Positions 42,011 to 50,394 of a stretch of DNA of 64,000 nt are shown in pieces. Below the pieces are notes generated by a model, which had not been told where the DNA came from, searched no databases, and was given only the letters and a program-made list of their open reading frames with translations. The stretch covers positions 241,186-305,185 of the forward strand of contig NZ_JABWGO010000012.1 of assembly GCF_013363995.1 (NCBI RefSeq), in the 5' to 3' direction. Numbering within the stretch: position 1 is the first letter of the stretch; each line of letters begins with the position of its first letter. Origin of the DNA: Nonomuraea rhodomycinica. Its GTDB lineage: Bacteria > Actinomycetota > Actinomycetes > Streptosporangiales > Streptosporangiaceae. A program made the translations under genes and the position numbers.

Positions 42011-43108
42011 TTGTCTGACTACGACCCCGTCGAGGTGACACCGTTGCATGCCGACGAGGTGTCCCGCATGGAGGCCGAGGCCCTCGACGCCATCACGTCG
42101 GCCGGCAGTCTCGACGACCTCAAGCAGGCCCGCCTCGCGCACGCGGGCGACCGCTCGCCCATCGCCCTGGCCAACCGCGAGATCGGCGCCCTGCCGCCGG
42201 CCGCCCGCGCCGAGGCGGGCAAGCGCGTCGGCGCCGCCCGCAAGGCGATCGGCCAGGCCCTCGCCGCCCGCCAGGCCGAGCTGGAGGCCGAACGCGACGC
42301 GCGCGTCCTCGTCGAGGAGGCCGTCGACGTCACCCTCCCCTGGGACCGGCAGCCGCGCGGCGCCCGCCACCCGCTGACCACGATGCAGGAGCGCATCGCC
42401 GACACGTTCGTCGCGATGGGCTACGAGGTGGCCGAGGGGCCCGAGCTGGAGGGCGAGTGGTTCAACTTCGACGCCCTCAACATCGCCCAGGACCACCCGG
42501 CCCGCTCCGAGCACGACACGTTCTTCGTCGGCTCCGCCGGCTCCGGCATGGTGCTGCGCACCCAGACCTCGCCGGTGCAGATCCGCGCGCTGCTCCAGCG
42601 CGAGCTGCCCGTGTACGTGATCTCCCCGGGCAAGGTGTTCCGCACCGACGAGCTCGACGCCACCCACACCCCGGTCTTCCACCAGGTCGAGGGGCTGGCG
42701 ATCGACGAGGGCCTGACGATGGCCCACCTCAAGGGCACGCTCGACCGCTTCGCCGAGGTCATGTTCGGCGAGGGCATCACGACCCGGTTCCGGCCCAACT
42801 ACTTCCCCTTCACCGAGCCGTCGGCCGAGATGGACCTCAAGTGCTTCGTCTGCCGCGGCGCCTCGGCGGTGCCCGGCAACCCGCCCTGCCGCACCTGCAA
42901 GTCCGAGGGCTGGATCGAGTGGGGCGGCTGCGGCATGGTCAACCCGCGCGTGCTGGTCTCCTGCGGGGTGGACCCGGCGCGGTACTCGGGGTTCGCGTTC
43001 GGCATGGGCATCGAGCGGACGCTGATGTTCCGCCACAACGCCGAGGACATGCGCGACATGGTCGAGGGAGACGTGCGCTTCACGCTCCCGTTCGGAATGG
43101 AGATCTGA
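42011..43108 (+). CDS. pheS: phenylalanyl-tRNA synthetase alpha subunit
   Basis: 365 aa from a TTG start (GGAG 7 bases upstream). Forms an alpha2-beta2 enzyme with PheT. An N-terminal coiled coil binds tRNA-Phe; the class II core has HPLTTMQERIADTFVAMGY, motif 2 VFRTDELDATHTPVFHQVEG and motif 3 GFAFGMGIERTLM. Four cysteines (CFVC and CRTC, near residues 278 and 294) sit before GWIEWGGCGMVNP. PheT starts on the last base of its stop codon. Confidence 0.97.
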   Translation: MSDYDPVEVTPLHADEVSRMEAEALDAITSAGSLDDLKQARLAHAGDRSPIALANREIGALPPAARAEAGKRVGAARKAIGQALAARQAELEAERDARVLVEEAVDVTLPWDRQPRGARHPLTTMQERIADTFVAMGYEVAEGPELEGEWFNFDALNIAQDHPARSEHDTFFVGSAGSGMVLRTQTSPVQIRALLQRELPVYVISPGKVFRTDELDATHTPVFHQVEGLAIDEGLTMAHLKGTLDRFAEVMFGEGITTRFRPNYFPFTEPSAEMDLKCFVCRGASAVPGNPPCRTCKSEGWIEWGGCGMVNPRVLVSCGVDPARYSGFAFGMGIERTLMFRHNAEDMRDMVEGDVRFTLPFGMEI

Positions 43109-45663
43109 TGAGGGTCCCGCTCTCCTGGCTGCGGGAGTATGTCGATCTTCCCGCCGTCACCGCGCACGAGGTGGCCGACCGGCTCACCGCCGCCGGCCTC
43201 AAGCTCGAGTCCATCACCTCCCACGGCCACGACGTCAAGAACGTCGTCGTCGGCGAGGTGCTGGAGATCGAGGAGCTGACCGGGTTCAAGAAGCCGATCC
43301 GGCACTGCAAGGTCGAGACGGGCGAGGCGACGCCCCGCGAGATCGTCTGCGGCGCCTCCAACTTCTCCGTCGGCGACCGGGTGCCGGTCGTGCTGCCGGG
43401 CGGCGTGCTGCCCGGCGGGTTCGAGGTCGGCGCCCGCAAGACGTACGGCCGCATGTCCGAGGGCATGATCTGCTCCGAGCGCGAGCTCGGCCTGGGCGAG
43501 GACCACGGCGGCATCATGGTGCTGCCCGCCGACACCCCGGTCGGCGCCGACGTGGTCGAGCTGCTCGGCCTGCGCGACGACGTCATCGAGCTGGAGATCA
43601 CCCCCGACATCGGCTACGCGCTGTCGATCCGGGGCGTGGCCCGCGAGGCGGCGACCGCCTTCGGCGTGTCGTTCCGCGACCCCGCCGACGTCGAGCTGCC
43701 CGAGGCCGAGGGCACGGCCTGGCCCGCCTCGATCGGCGATCCGACCGCCTGCGACCGGTTCGTGCTGCGGGAGATCACCGGGTTCGACCCGGCCGCGCCG
43801 AGCCCGCTGTGGATGCGAGTCCGGCTGACGCGCGCCGGCATGCGGCCGGTGTCGCTGGCCGTCGACGTCACCAACTACGTCATGCTGGAGCTCGGCCAGC
43901 CGCTGCACGCCTTCGACCGGGCCAAGCTGACCGGTGAGATCGTCGTGCGCCGGGCGCGGCCCGGTGAGCGGCTGGAGACGCTCGACCACGTGGTCCGCGA
44001 CCTCGACGCCGACGACATCCTCATCACCGACCAGGCCGGCCCGCTGTCGATGGCCGGCACGATGGGCGGTCTCGACAGCGAGATCTCCGACTCCACGACC
44101 GACATCGTCATCGAGGCGGCCCACTTCTCGGCCACCGGTATCTCGCGCGAGTCGCGCCGGCACAACCTGGTGTCGGAGGCGTCCAAGCGGTTCGAGCGCG
44201 GCGTCGACCGCGAGCTGCCGCTGCCCGCGTCGTGGCGGGCCGTGCAGCTCCTGGCCGAGCTGGGCGGCGGCACCCCGGGGCGCGGCGTCACCCACGCCGA
44301 GGCCGAGGCCGAGCCGCCCCGCATCGCGATCCCGGCCGGCTACCCCGGCACGGTGGCCGGTGTCCCGTACACCAAGGAGACCGTCGTCCGCCGGCTGGAG
44401 CAGATCGGCTGCGTCGTGACCGACGGCGACGACCCGGCCGTGCGCAAGGGCGCCGTCGACCCGACCGGCGTGGTCACCGGCGGCGAGCTGGCGGCCAAGC
44501 TGGCCGTGACCGGCCCCGACATGATCACGGTGACGCCGCCGTCCTGGCGGCCCGACCTGACCGACCCCAACGACCTGGCCGAAGAGGTCATCCGGCTGGA
44601 GGGCTACGAGCACCTGCCGTCGGTCCTGCCCAAGGCCCCCGCCGGGGCGGGGCTGACCGAGGAGCAGCGGCTGCGCAGGCGCGTCGGCCGGGCCCTGGCC
44701 GCCGCCGGGTACGTCGAGGTGCTGGCCTACCCGTTCATCGGCGAGGCCGACCTCGACCGCCTCCAGCTGCCCGCCGACGACGCCCGCCGCCGGGCGGCCC
44801 GGCTGGTCAACCCGCTGGCCGACGACGAGCCGCTGCTGCGCACGACGCTGCTGCCCGGCCTGCTCAAGACGCTGGCCCGCAACGTCGGGCGCAGCTTCAC
44901 CGACGTGGCGCTGTTCGAGTCCGGCGCGGTCTACCGGCCGCGCGAGGACGCCCCCGCCGTGGCCCCGACGCCCGGCGTGGACCGCCGGCCGACCGAGGAG
45001 GAGCTGGCGGCCATCGAGGCCGCGCTGCCCGAGCAGCCGCGCCGCGTCGCGGTCGTGCTGGCCGGGGAGTTCGACCGGTCCGGATGGTGGGGCGGCGGCC
45101 GGCAGGAGTGCTGGGCCGACGCCGTGCAGGCCGCCCGGCTCGTCGCCGCGGAGGCCGGGGTCGAGCTGTCGGTGGTCGCCGACCAGCACGAGCCGTGGCA
45201 CCCGGGCCGTTGCGCCGCCCTCTACGTGGGCGACACGCTCGTCGGCCACGCCGGTGAGCTGCACCCGCGCGTGATCGAGGCGTACGGCCTGCCGGCCCGC
45301 GCCTCGGCCATGGAGCTGGAGCTGTCGCGCCTGGAGGCGGTCCTGCCGGGTCCGGTGGACGCGCCGCGGGTGTCGGCCTACCCGGTGGCGACGCAGGACG
45401 TGGCGCTCATCGTGCCGGACTTCACGCCGGAGGCCGACGTGGCCGCGGCGCTGCGCGACGGCGCGGGCGAGCTGCTGGAGTCGATGCGGCTGTTCGACGT
45501 CTACACCGGCGAGCAGGTGGGGGAGGGGCACAAGTCGCTGGCGTACACGCTGCGCTTCCGCGCCCCCGACCGCACGCTGACGGTCGAGGAGACGACGGCG
45601 GCGCGTGACGCGGCGGTCGCGCTGGCGGCCGACCGTGTGGGGGCCCAGCTCCGCGGCGCCTGA
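43108..45663 (+). CDS. pheT: phenylalanyl-tRNA synthetase beta subunit
   Basis: 851 aa, ATG sharing one base with the pheS stop. Domains in order: the short start MRVPLSWLREYVDLP, an EMAP-like tRNA-binding OB fold (VVVGEVLEIEEL ... VCGASNFSVGDRVPV), B3/B4 editing domain (VTNYVMLELGQPLHAFD), B5 DNA-binding-like domain, a catalytic-like core and a C-terminal anticodon-binding FDX-ACB domain (AYPVATQDVALIVP). Slightly longer than average. Confidence 0.97.
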   Translation: MRVPLSWLREYVDLPAVTAHEVADRLTAAGLKLESITSHGHDVKNVVVGEVLEIEELTGFKKPIRHCKVETGEATPREIVCGASNFSVGDRVPVVLPGGVLPGGFEVGARKTYGRMSEGMICSERELGLGEDHGGIMVLPADTPVGADVVELLGLRDDVIELEITPDIGYALSIRGVAREAATAFGVSFRDPADVELPEAEGTAWPASIGDPTACDRFVLREITGFDPAAPSPLWMRVRLTRAGMRPVSLAVDVTNYVMLELGQPLHAFDRAKLTGEIVVRRARPGERLETLDHVVRDLDADDILITDQAGPLSMAGTMGGLDSEISDSTTDIVIEAAHFSATGISRESRRHNLVSEASKRFERGVDRELPLPASWRAVQLLAELGGGTPGRGVTHAEAEAEPPRIAIPAGYPGTVAGVPYTKETVVRRLEQIGCVVTDGDDPAVRKGAVDPTGVVTGGELAAKLAVTGPDMITVTPPSWRPDLTDPNDLAEEVIRLEGYEHLPSVLPKAPAGAGLTEEQRLRRRVGRALAAAGYVEVLAYPFIGEADLDRLQLPADDARRRAARLVNPLADDEPLLRTTLLPGLLKTLARNVGRSFTDVALFESGAVYRPREDAPAVAPTPGVDRRPTEEELAAIEAALPEQPRRVAVVLAGEFDRSGWWGGGRQECWADAVQAARLVAAEAGVELSVVADQHEPWHPGRCAALYVGDTLVGHAGELHPRVIEAYGLPARASAMELELSRLEAVLPGPVDAPRVSAYPVATQDVALIVPDFTPEADVAAALRDGAGELLESMRLFDVYTGEQVGEGHKSLAYTLRFRAPDRTLTVEETTAARDAAVALAADRVGAQLRGA

Positions 45664-45672
45664 CGATCCCTG

Positions 45673-45706
45673 CGAAGGGCCCGGTACGGCGGTACCGGGC
45701 CCTTCG
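45673..45706 (+). terminator. terminator of pheST
   Basis: Fifteen-base perfect stem with outer edges at 45673 and 45706; inner arms AAGGGCCCGGTAC (45675-45687) and GTACCGGGCCCTT (45692-45704), loop GGCG. Ten bases after the pheT stop. Confidence 0.88.
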
Positions 45707-45797
45707 TCGTGCGCGTGCTCGGGCCGTGGGAAGGCCCCCTCGCGACCGACGACGACCGGGCTGTGATCGATCCAGATCTGCGGCACAATGCCATGTC

Positions 45798-46031
45798 ATG
45801 AGGCAGTTGCTGGTGTTCGCCGAGCGGGAGGACGCCGAGGAGGTCGCGGAGACGCTGGGCGAGTGGTTCCCCGAGCTCGGCGTGCCCCGTGTCGTGCGCG
45901 AGACCCTGGCCGGGGAGGACGACGCCGAGGACGCGCAGTGGCTCGTCGTGGCCGAAGGGCTGGACACAGCACAATGGGAGCGGGTCGACGCCCTGGTGGA
46001 GGAGTACGACGGGTGGCGCGAGAGCGGGTGA
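45798..46031 (+). CDS. small acidic protein of unknown function
   Basis: 77 aa from the ATG at 45798 (MRQLLVFAEREDAEEVAE). Acidic, no membrane segment; alternating beta/alpha pattern ending in a helix rich in Trp/Asp/Glu (DTAQWERVDALVEEYDGW). I do not recognise a named family, though it reads like a conserved actinobacterial small protein. CACAAT at 45784-45789 could be a -10 giving a very short leader. It ends 6 bases before the convergent MFS gene. Confidence 0.6.
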   Translation: MRQLLVFAEREDAEEVAETLGEWFPELGVPRVVRETLAGEDDAEDAQWLVVAEGLDTAQWERVDALVEEYDGWRESG

Positions 46032-46037
46032 TCCCGC

Positions 46038-47345
46038 TCAGGCCGTGCCGGCCTCGGTGACCTGCCGCTCCTCGCGGCGCGCCTTCTCGGCCAATGCGTG
46101 CTCGTCCGTACGCGCGTCGTACCTCCGGAAGCCCGGCAGCGCCGCGGCGAGGCCCGCCACCGCGGCCACGCACAGCAGCCCGCCCGCGCCGAGCGAGAAC
46201 CGGGCCCCGCCCCAGCCGGCCATCAGCCCGGCGCGCGCGTTGCCCAGCATCGGGCCGCTGGCGTACGAGAGCAGCTCGATGCCCGCCAGGCGCCCGCGCA
46301 GCTCGTCCGGGATGGTCTGGTTCCAGATCGTCATCCGGAAGATGCCGCTGATCATGTCGGCCGCGCCGGCCAGCGCCAGGCAGGCGAACACCAGCCACAC
46401 GCTCGGAGCGACCGAGGCCAGCGCGACGGCCGCGCCCCACACGGCCGCCGCGACGATCACGCCGAGGCCCTGCCGGTGGACGCGGGAGGTCCAGCCTCCG
46501 GTGAGCGTGGCCACCAGGCCGCCCACGGCCCCCGCCGAGTAGAGCAGGCCGAGCGCCCGCGACGCGCCGAGCTGGTCGGCCAGGAACGGGAACAGCGCCG
46601 TGGACATGGCGAACACCATCGCCGCGATGTCCACGAGATAGGTGCCCATGAGGTCGCGCCGGCCGACGGCGTAGCGGACGCCCTCGACCAGGGAGCGCAG
46701 CGACGCCGGGGCGGCGTCCTCGGCGGGCGGGCGCGCGGTGGTGCGCCAGAGCAGCAGCAGCGACAGGACGAAGCTGAGGGTGTCGGCCGCGAACGCGGTG
46801 GCGGTGCCGAACGAGGTCACGAGCAGTCCGCCGAGGGCGGGTGCGACGATCGCGCCGACGTTCCAGCGCAGGCTCTGCAGGACGGCGGCGGCGGCGAGCT
46901 GGTCGTGCCGCACCACCCGCGGCGTCAGCGACTCCAGGCTGGGCCGCTGGATCGAGCCGATGCCCGTCGACAGCGCGCCCACCACGTACAGCACCCACAC
47001 CTGCGGGTCGGGCAGCAGCGCGTTGACCGTGAGCATCGCCGAGGTCAGGGCGAGGCCCAGCTCGCTGAGCAGGATGACCTTGCGCCGGTCGAGGGCGTCG
47101 GCGATCGCGCCGCCCCACAGCCCGCACACCACCATGGGCACGAACTCCGCCAGGCTCACCAGCCCGACCGCGAGGGGGGAGCCGGTCAGCTCCTTCATCT
47201 GGTACGGCACCGCGACGACCGTGATGAACGTGCCGAACATGGTCACGACGCCGGAGGCGGTGAGCAGGCGGTAGTCGCGGGAGTCGCGCAGCGGCCCGAG
47301 GTCGGGCATCAGGCGGCGGAACAGGTCGAGGAGTCGTCGCGGCAC
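46038..47345 (-). CDS. MFS transporter, DHA3/EntS-like exporter
   Basis: 435 aa, GTG start. About twelve transmembrane helices; the loop after helix 2 carries GGAIADALDRRKVILLSE, the MFS motif A (G-x-x-x-D-x-x-x-R-R/K), and WNQTIPDELRGRLAGIE in the second half is typical of the EntS/DHA3 branch. Such proteins export siderophores, macrolides or other small molecules; the substrate is unknown. The last 40 residues are charged and cytoplasmic. Convergent with the small acidic gene. Confidence 0.88.
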   Translation of the reverse strand: MPRRLLDLFRRLMPDLGPLRDSRDYRLLTASGVVTMFGTFITVVAVPYQMKELTGSPLAVGLVSLAEFVPMVVCGLWGGAIADALDRRKVILLSELGLALTSAMLTVNALLPDPQVWVLYVVGALSTGIGSIQRPSLESLTPRVVRHDQLAAAAVLQSLRWNVGAIVAPALGGLLVTSFGTATAFAADTLSFVLSLLLLWRTTARPPAEDAAPASLRSLVEGVRYAVGRRDLMGTYLVDIAAMVFAMSTALFPFLADQLGASRALGLLYSAGAVGGLVATLTGGWTSRVHRQGLGVIVAAAVWGAAVALASVAPSVWLVFACLALAGAADMISGIFRMTIWNQTIPDELRGRLAGIELLSYASGPMLGNARAGLMAGWGGARFSLGAGGLLCVAAVAGLAAALPGFRRYDARTDEHALAEKARREERQVTEAGTA

Positions 47346-47432
47346 GGGCGCTGATTGTCCTGGTTCGCGGGCACCGGGGCAAACGCTTTTCCTGGGGTTC
47401 GGGTGCGCACTCTCGCCGGGTGCGCCGGAACG

Positions 47433-47470
47433 CCGAGCGGCCCCCGGGATCGTTCCCGAGGGCCGCTCGG
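47433..47470 (-). terminator. hairpin after the SnoaL-like gene
   Basis: Arms CCGAGCGGCCC (47433-47443) and GGGCCGCTCGG (47460-47470), with inner CGGGA/TCCCG pairing and a 4-base loop. 23 bases past the stop of the minus-strand gene at 47494. Confidence 0.75.
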
Positions 47471-47493
47471 CGGAGGGGGAGGAAGGAAGGGGG

Positions 47494-47853
47494 TCAGGCG
47501 GCGGGGACCTTGTCGAGGAAGCCGAGCACCTGGGCGATCCTGCCGTCCTCGGCCAGCTGCACCACGTCGAACCCGATCGCCACCGGCTCGCCGCCCTCGG
47601 GCCCGAGGTGCCAGGTGAAGCGGGCGATGTCGTGGTGGGCGTCGAACACCTCGCCGGCGCTGAAGACGAGGCCGGGGAACATGCCCTGCGCCCCCGCGAT
47701 CACCGCGGCGATCGCCTCGTGGCCCCGCACCTGGGCCAGCGGGTCGGTGTAGGCGCCGTCCTCGGTCCACAGCTCGGCGACGGCCTTGGCGCGGGCGGCG
47801 GCGTCGGTCTCGTTCCAGGCGGCGACGTAGCGCTCGACCAGCTCAGCGTTCAT
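47494..47853 (-). CDS. SnoaL-like/NTF2-fold protein
   Basis: 119 aa, ATG start preceded by a ribosome-binding-like GAAAGG. Begins MNAELVERYVAAWNETDAAAR, the usual helix of SnoaL-like proteins, followed by LWTEDGAYTDPLAQVRG and FTWHLGPEGG strands. The fold is used by polyketide cyclases, isomerases and non-catalytic proteins; no specific reaction can be assigned. The stop is 195 bases from the MFS gene's start region, and the upstream neighbour runs the same way with 44 bases between. Confidence 0.75.
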   Translation of the reverse strand: MNAELVERYVAAWNETDAAARAKAVAELWTEDGAYTDPLAQVRGHEAIAAVIAGAQGMFPGLVFSAGEVFDAHHDIARFTWHLGPEGGEPVAIGFDVVQLAEDGRIAQVLGFLDKVPAA

Positions 47854-47897
47854 GATTTTTCAGCCTTTCGAGGGAAATTTAGGGATATGTGGGAGGG

Positions 47898-48299
47898 TCA
47901 GCGCGCCCGGCGCAGGCCCATGATCTGCAGTTCGGCGAAGACCGCCACCACGAGGGCCTGGGCGACGGTCCACACCAGGCCGAGCACCGTGAACTCGCCG
48001 GACTCGGCGACCGCGGCGACCAGGCTGGCGAGTGTCCAGGTGAGGTTCATGGCGATCACCGCCTTGGTGGCGGCGGCGTCGACGGTCCGCCGGGTCGCCA
48101 GCACCCCGACGGCCACGGCGTACACGAGGAGGAAGGCCCCGATCCCGCGCAGCAGCCCGGCGCCGGGCCCGAGCAGGTCGGCGAGGGGGCCCGCCGCGGC
48201 CAGGTAGGCCAGGCCGTTGACCCCGGTGACGGCCGCGTCCGCGGCCAGGACGAGGCGCAGGAACTTGGTCCGGTCGGTGGTGACGGTCACGGCGGTCAT
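47898..48299 (-). CDS. four-helix integral membrane protein
   Basis: 133 aa, ATG with AAGGAGCC upstream. Four hydrophobic segments at about residues 14-34, 47-67, 79-97 and 103-123; the ends are short and basic. No family recognised with certainty; similar four-helix proteins often accompany SnoaL-like genes in actinomycetes, and the two genes here look like an operon. In front of it the sequence GGTGTTCCGGT occurs at 48315-48325 and 48329-48339, with a weaker copy at 48349-48358, a possible regulator site. Confidence 0.65.
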   Translation of the reverse strand: MTAVTVTTDRTKFLRLVLAADAAVTGVNGLAYLAAAGPLADLLGPGAGLLRGIGAFLLVYAVAVGVLATRRTVDAAATKAVIAMNLTWTLASLVAAVAESGEFTVLGLVWTVAQALVVAVFAELQIMGLRRAR

Positions 48300-48314
48300 C
48301 GCTGGCTCCTTCTC

Positions 48315-48358
48315 GGTGTTCCGGTTCTGGTGTTCCGGTCTTGGTGTCGGTGTTCGGT
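48315..48358. repeat. short direct repeats before the membrane protein gene
   Basis: GGTGTTCCGGT at 48315-48325 and 48329-48339 (14-base spacing) and GGTGTTCGGT at 48349-48358. They lie 16-59 bases upstream of the minus-strand start at 48299, where an activator or repressor could bind. Confidence 0.45.
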
Positions 48359-48458
48359 GCCGACAACCGAAAAGGTGTCATCCGGGGTGGGAGACGCGCG
48401 ATTACGCACCAGGTAATGCGGGCGGCTATCTCCCCGCCGACCTGCGGCTGAGCGAACG

Positions 48459-48490
48459 AAAAAAGGGCCGCCGGACGACGTCCGGCGGCC
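48459..48490 (-). terminator. classic intrinsic terminator of the acyl-CoA synthetase gene
   Basis: Perfect 11-bp arms GGCCGCCGGAC (48466-48476) and GTCCGGCGGCC (48480-48490) with a 3-base loop; on the minus strand the stem is followed by CTTTTTT (A-run 48459-48464). 18 bases past the stop at 48508. One of the few sites here with a real T-tract. Confidence 0.9.
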
Positions 48491-48507
48491 ACGACTGGCG
48501 GCGAGGG

Positions 48508-50169
48508 CTACGGCCCCAGGATCTCCCGGCGCAGCCGGGTCTTGAGGATCTTGCCGCCCGGGTTGCGCGGCAGCTCGTCCTCGCGGAACCACACGTGGAC
48601 CGGGATCTTGAACTTGGCGATCCGCCCGTCCAGGAATCCCCGCAGCTCGTCGGCGGTCAGGGCGGCGCCGGGCGCGAGGCGGACCACCGCGCCCACCTCC
48701 TCGCCCAGCTCGTCGTGCGGCACACCGATCACCGCGGCGTCGTCCACGGCGGGATGCTCGAACAGCGCGGCCTCGACCTCGGCGCAGTAGACGTTCTCGC
48801 CGCCCCGGATCACCATGTCCTTGGCCCGGTCGACGATGTAGACGAAGCCCTCCTCGTCGATCTTCGCCAGGTCGCCCGTGTGCAGCCAGCCGTTGACGAA
48901 CGTCTCGGCCGTGGCCTGCGGCTTGTTCCAGTAGCCCATGATGACGTTCGGCCCGCGCACGCACAGCTCGCCCACCTCGCCGCGCGGCAGCTCCTCGCCG
49001 GCCGGGTCCACCACGCGCACGTCCACCACGGCCGAGGGCAGGCCGATGCTGTCGGGCCTCGCCAGGTAGTCGGGCCCGCCGTTGCCGATGGCCAGGGCGG
49101 TCGTCTCCGTCATGCCGTAGCCGTTGGAGGTGGCCCGCTGCGGGAGGTTGGCGGTGATGCGCTCCAGCAGCTTGGGCGGGGCGGGCGCGCCGCCGTAGCC
49201 GAGGGTGGTGAGCGAGGACAGGTCGTGCTGGGCGAAGTCCGGGTGCGACATGAGCTGCCAGGCGTTGGTCGGCACGCCGATCATGGTGGTGACGCGCTCG
49301 CGCTCGATGAGGCGCAGCGCCTGCCCGGCGTCCCACTTGTACATGAGCACCAGCCCGCCGCCGCTGAACATCGTCGTGGTCAGCGCCGAGAAGCAGCCCG
49401 TGACGTGGAAGAGCGGCACGGTCAGCAGGGTCACCCGCCGCTGGCCGGCGACCTCGGCGATGTCCTTGCCGGCCATGGCGACCGCCCGCATGAGCCCGTA
49501 GGCGACGGTCATGGGCGACTGGCCGAGGTTGCGGTGGCTGCCGAGCGCCCCCTTGGGGTGCCCGGTCGTGCCCGAGGTGTAGAAGATCGTGGCGGGGTCC
49601 TCGGGCGACAGCTCGACGTCAGGCAGGCGCACCTCGGGGCCGGGCTCGCCGACGAGCTCGGCGAACGCCCGCGCGCCGGGAGGCGCCTCGCCCCGGGCCA
49701 CGATGAGCGGCAGGCCGGTCGAGGCCAGGCGGGCGGCCCGCTCGGCGTCGGCGATCAGCACCTTGGCGCCGGAGTCGGAGACGCCGTAGGCCAGCTCGGG
49801 CTCGGTCCACCACGCGTTCAGCGGCACGGCGACGGCGCCGGCGGCGAGCGCGGCCGAGAAGGCGACGACCCATTCGGGGTAGTTGCGCATGGCCACGGCC
49901 ACCCGGTCGCCCTTGGCGACCCCGTAGTCCTCCACGAGCCGGGTGGCCAGTGCCGCCACCCGCCGGTAGTGCTCCTCGAAGGTGATGTGCTCGTCCTCGT
50001 AGACGAGGAACACCTTGTCGCCGTGGAAGCGGCTGATGTCGAGCAGGGCCCGGAAGTGGGTGGGCGCGTGCTTCCAGGTGCGCACCCCGGTGCGGCCGAT
50101 CTCCTCCACCTCGAACAGCTGGCCGGGCCCGGTGAGCCGGGCTTCCACCTGGGCATGCGTGAGCGTCAT
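48508..50169 (-). CDS. AMP-dependent acyl-CoA synthetase/ligase
   Basis: 553 aa. The ATG at 50169 has GGGAG 7 bases upstream; the frame extends 14 codons further without a good start. Activates a carboxylic acid with ATP and joins it to CoA. AMP-binding motif FYTSGTTGHPKGALGS near residue 200, later GYGMTETT, the hinge region YIVDRAKDMVIRGGENVYC and the C-terminal catalytic Lys in NPGGKILKTRLR. Typical of fatty or aromatic acyl-CoA ligases; the substrate is unknown. A palindromic operator-like site lies 45 bases upstream. Confidence 0.92.
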   Translation of the reverse strand: MTLTHAQVEARLTGPGQLFEVEEIGRTGVRTWKHAPTHFRALLDISRFHGDKVFLVYEDEHITFEEHYRRVAALATRLVEDYGVAKGDRVAVAMRNYPEWVVAFSAALAAGAVAVPLNAWWTEPELAYGVSDSGAKVLIADAERAARLASTGLPLIVARGEAPPGARAFAELVGEPGPEVRLPDVELSPEDPATIFYTSGTTGHPKGALGSHRNLGQSPMTVAYGLMRAVAMAGKDIAEVAGQRRVTLLTVPLFHVTGCFSALTTTMFSGGGLVLMYKWDAGQALRLIERERVTTMIGVPTNAWQLMSHPDFAQHDLSSLTTLGYGGAPAPPKLLERITANLPQRATSNGYGMTETTALAIGNGGPDYLARPDSIGLPSAVVDVRVVDPAGEELPRGEVGELCVRGPNVIMGYWNKPQATAETFVNGWLHTGDLAKIDEEGFVYIVDRAKDMVIRGGENVYCAEVEAALFEHPAVDDAAVIGVPHDELGEEVGAVVRLAPGAALTADELRGFLDGRIAKFKIPVHVWFREDELPRNPGGKILKTRLRREILGP

Positions 50170-50213
50170 GCGCAGACTCCCGCGATGAGACGGCTGATCC
50201 GGAAGCATCACAG

Positions 50214-50229
50214 TACCGACCGGTAGGTA
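50214..50229 (-). promoter_or_regulatory. possible TetR-family operator
   Basis: TACCGACCGGTAGGTA is a near-perfect palindrome 45 bases before the acyl-CoA synthetase start. From memory, TetR-type regulators of fatty-acid degradation (for example Thermus PfmR) bind sites of the form TACCGACCGNTNGGTN, which this sequence fits. No TetR gene is in the window. Confidence 0.5.
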
Positions 50230-50309
50230 CGGTGCGCTAGAGCAACATTCCGTTCACGCCGTGCGCAGGGGAAACGCGCCGGTCCCCGGCGTGCCGCACC
50301 CCCTCCGAC

Positions 50310-50380
50310 TTGCATGTTCTTGCTCTGCCGTGCATCATTTCTGCAAGCAAGGACATGAGAAGTGATGCATGACTATGCAG
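50310..50380 (+). promoter_or_regulatory. argC promoter with ARG-box-like sites
   Basis: TTGCAT (50310-50315), 17 bases, CATCAT (50333-50338) form a plausible promoter. ARG-box-like half sites overlap and follow it: TGCAT with TGCA at 50331-50345, and ATGCAT (50365-50370) with TATGCA (50374-50379). Actinobacterial ArgR binds pairs of AT-rich palindromes of this type, and argR is in the same operon, so arginine feedback repression is likely. Confidence 0.6.
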
Positions 50381-50394
50381 ACCTGGAGGTAGGG

